From Tardiphaga sp. (GTDB lineage Bacteria > Pseudomonadota > Alphaproteobacteria > Rhizobiales > Xanthobacteraceae): a stretch of 6,114 nucleotides of DNA. The notes under the pieces were generated by a model, which worked only from the letters and a program-made list of their open reading frames with translations, did no database searches and was not told the origin of the DNA. The stretch is taken from positions 1-6,114 of the forward strand of contig JACMOT010000562.1 of assembly GCA_014377915.1 (NCBI GenBank). The letters run 5' to 3'. Made by a program: the position numbers and the translations under genes. Positions 5,983 to 6,114 of the stretch are shown piece after piece (the first letter of the stretch is position 1; every line of letters begins with the position of its first letter).

Positions 5983-6114
5983 CGAGCGAATCCATTGCGA
6001 AAGGCTGAACGTTTGACAAAATGCGCGACCTATCCTGTTGCGATCAGGGAAGGGAATCAGCAACCAATTGCGACATGCATTTTGTTAACCAAGGCCATGT
6101 TTCGGCGCGAACGG

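Larger units (their letters stand above)
5794..6114. other. Leader and intergenic region, no convincing gene
   Basis: These 321 nt are clearly AT-richer than the rest. They hold the candidate minus-strand promoter at 5955-5982 and the first gene's ribosome-binding site. AACCAA occurs twice, at 6062-6067 and 6087-6092, the second overlapping GTTAAC (6084-6089). A plus-strand frame opens at ATG 6075 (or 6097) and is still open at the right edge, but only 40 nt are visible and the ribosome-binding site is weak. A divergent gene beginning here is possible but cannot be supported. I see no tRNA, terminator or riboswitch fold. Confidence 0.6.

Noticed and set aside
6013..6036. Plus-strand TTGACA with a downstream TATCCT as a promoter
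   Set aside because: The spacer is only 12 nt, and no acceptable -10 lies 16-18 nt away.
5794..6063. N-terminal extension of the membrane protein to an ATG at 6063
   Set aside because: The added residues cover the candidate promoter and AT-rich leader, do not look like the rest of the protein, and a better ribosome-binding site precedes 5793.

Overview
The window is GC-rich (by eye well over 60%) and every gene I can support is on the minus strand. The protein style points to an alphaproteobacterium, probably Hyphomicrobiales of the Bradyrhizobium/Rhodopseudomonas group. The clues are Ala/Pro-rich secreted proteins, many liv-type solute-binding paralogues, and a small single-pass protein opening with DKPDYLSPDDPLYYAPRRLR, a style I recall from Bradyrhizobium-type genomes. 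This assignment is inference, not a database result.

Layout in the direction of transcription, right to left. (1) 5794-6114 is an AT-richer stretch with a candidate sigma70-type promoter and no convincing gene. (2) 5254-5793 encodes a 179-aa hypothetical protein with one membrane segment. (3) 3569-5191, 1868-3514 and 549-1814 are three complete tandem paralogues of a periplasmic type-1 solute-binding protein (LivK/Peripla_BP_6 class). (4) 1-497 is the 5' part of a fourth paralogue that runs off the left edge. Gaps between successive genes are 62, 54, 53 and 51 nt, and each gene has its own plausible ribosome-binding site. The set therefore looks like one operon reading off the left end.

The striking point is the domain architecture. 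Three of the four copies carry, between the Sec signal peptide and the binding domain, an extra domain of about 93 residues. It is predicted helical and has two invariant cysteines, and an Ala/Pro-rich linker joins it to the binding domain. The third copy lacks this module and goes straight from signal peptide to binding domain. No permease or ATPase gene is in the window, so any transport partner lies elsewhere. How the copies divide ligands, and what the N-terminal module does, cannot be read from the sequence. The first two copies are about 85% identical in the binding domain, and their 3' ends are almost identical, including an exact 50-nt match. This suggests recent duplication or gene conversion.
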